Assembly: GCA_964017185.1 (NCBI GenBank)
Contig: OZ024880.1
Span: 33,508,329-33,572,328 of the forward strand
From: Rugalucina vietnamica
Lineage: Eukaryota; Mollusca; Bivalvia; Lucinida; Lucinidae
Length of the DNA stretch: 64,000 nucleotides
Direction: 5' to 3'
In this document: positions 62,920 to 64,000 of the stretch, piece by piece
Position numbering within the stretch: the first letter of the stretch is position 1
Layout: each line of letters begins with the position of its first letter
Made by a program: the position numbers and the translations under genes
The notes under the pieces: model-generated
Database searches by the model: none
Told to the model about the DNA's origin: nothing
The model's input: only the letters and a program-made list of their open reading frames with translations

Positions 62920-64000
62920 AGAACTTAGAATGCAACATTCTCACGATACGCTTTATTCCCGCTATCTGTCTGCCAATATACACTGGTATCCCACTGCATT
63001 TGTATCCCGGGTAGTAGAAACTATCGGGCCCGTATGGTGCGTCCAGTGTGCGGGCCAATAATTTTGTTGATCGACCTAAAGGTCGGTAATCGGTAATTCG
63101 GTTGTTGTTATGTCTCATATTTCATGGTCAGATTCAGTGATTTTTTAAAACACGCCACCTTTGTATATCTTATATTTGGTTAAGATAAGAAGTCTGAGAG
63201 GTCATTTTTACGCAGTGGGTGCACTCAACGACAATTGTTCATGGTGAACAGAAGTCGTTGATGGACAGTTATCGTTGCTAGTGCTCACATTGTTTGACGC
63301 ATGTTCTTTTATTTCCTCTTTGTTACACTTTACTTTAATGTCACTACAGGTATACTCGTTTTTTTATAACTTGGAATAATATTTCATTTGTTATCGTTAT
63401 GTCGCATCTCTGGTACACTCCCTAGTAGATCTTGATAGTGTGCACTCCTGGATCTGTCTAGTATATTGCCCATTACTTCAGTTCAAGTGGCCATCTGTTG
63501 GAAAACGGATATATGGAGGTATAATTGTATCTTAGCCGTTGCAATGCGTTTTCTTTTATGTCAACTGAAGAATTGAATGTTCCGGGCCATACCAATAAAG
63601 TGGTTTTCTAGCATACTGTTTCCGGGAATTGTGACAGACACATTCTTGACAGTCACTCAACAGGCAGTCAATTGCCTCTTTAAATTCTTATGAAAAAATG
63701 ATCACCAGAAAATAGTTTTCAAGAGTTGTAAATTGATTCCTGTCTTTATCAGAGATTAAACCGACAACGAGCCGAGCAATTACCGAGCCGCACCGTTAAA
63801 AGTCAACAATGACGTTTGCGCCGATTATCATGTGCATTCGTCCAGTGCGGTCAGTGCATTCTCGGGTGCCTAATACATGGCTTATTTTTCATTAAGCAGG
63901 AGGTGGTGACACTGTTCTGATGACCATTTTATCTGAGTTTTTAATGAGCCTGTGCATGAGAAAAACAACAATTTGGGTTTCCGACCAGGTCTGACACAAA
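62920..64000 (+). repeat. duplicated block X (third copy), runs off the window
   Basis: Collinear with 36,945-36,985 plus 37,240-38,165: CACGATACGCTTTATTCCC, GTGCGTCCAGTGTGCGGGCC, AAAACACGCCACC, GTTCCGGGCCATACC, GAGCCGCACCG, ending in the left part of a MITE1 (GGGTTTCCGACCAGGTCTGAC). Confidence 0.85.

Overview
The window is a stretch of AT-rich invertebrate nuclear DNA, most likely from a bivalve mollusc. The grounds are spliced GT-AG genes, low gene density, dense CR1/Jockey-type LINE debris, many hairpin MITEs and a metazoan ARM/TIR/SAM protein. No species can be assigned. I found one convincing protein-coding host gene and no functional RNA gene. Nearly all the rest is transposable elements, satellites, and duplicated blocks built from them.

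Region by region. 1-12.4 kb: a decayed LINE with a reverse transcriptase reading frame (0.9-2.5 kb), two more LINE 3' ends, several TIR elements, and a short TIR element carrying a 147-bp tandem array (11.4-12.4 kb). 13-13.8 kb: GC-rich nested hairpins. 14.1-22.4 kb: an eight-exon gene, 890 codons plus stop, encoding an N-terminal Ser/Asn/Asp/Glu-rich tail, ARM-like helices, a TIR domain with the glutamate expected of NAD-cleaving TIRs, and a C-terminal SAM-like domain. Its introns are full of two MITE families, some ending within 10-20 nt of splice sites. 23-28 kb: tandemly duplicated non-coding DNA, pogo-like and hAT-like MITEs, and a perfect 29-bp-arm palindrome. 28.08-28.69 kb: a miniature LTR retroelement (TRIM) whose LTRs carry a tRNA-like Pol III promoter. 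29-31.2 kb: a TIR repeat in tandem, then a minus-strand LINE whose 3' UTR appears to be the commonest repeat of the window (called Rep1 here).

31.3-64 kb: a mosaic of segmental duplications. Block A (about 31.3-38.7 kb) recurs as 53.5-57.2 kb and 60.2-64.0 kb, and part of it recurs at 39.6-45.6 kb. Because the copies carry different insertions, they provide empty sites that fix the ends and target-site duplications of several elements: a 4,560-bp long-TIR element with a 187-bp array in higher-order organisation (40.15-44.71 kb), a 108-bp palindromic MITE made of GACGTC repeats (38.7 kb), TTAA-inserting piggyBac-like hairpins (34.2, 52.5, 54.9 kb), and a 1.9-kb PIF/Harbinger-like element (61.0-62.9 kb) holding a LINE end that itself holds a MITE.

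Names used below: Rep1 = LINE 3'-UTR repeat; MITE1 = about 245-bp element with GAGCC...GGCTC ends; MITE2 = about 275-bp element with CATTACGAAAACATG-type ends and a large central hairpin; MITE4 = about 269-bp element with GATCCTTT ends. Percent identities were not computed. All comparisons are by eye.
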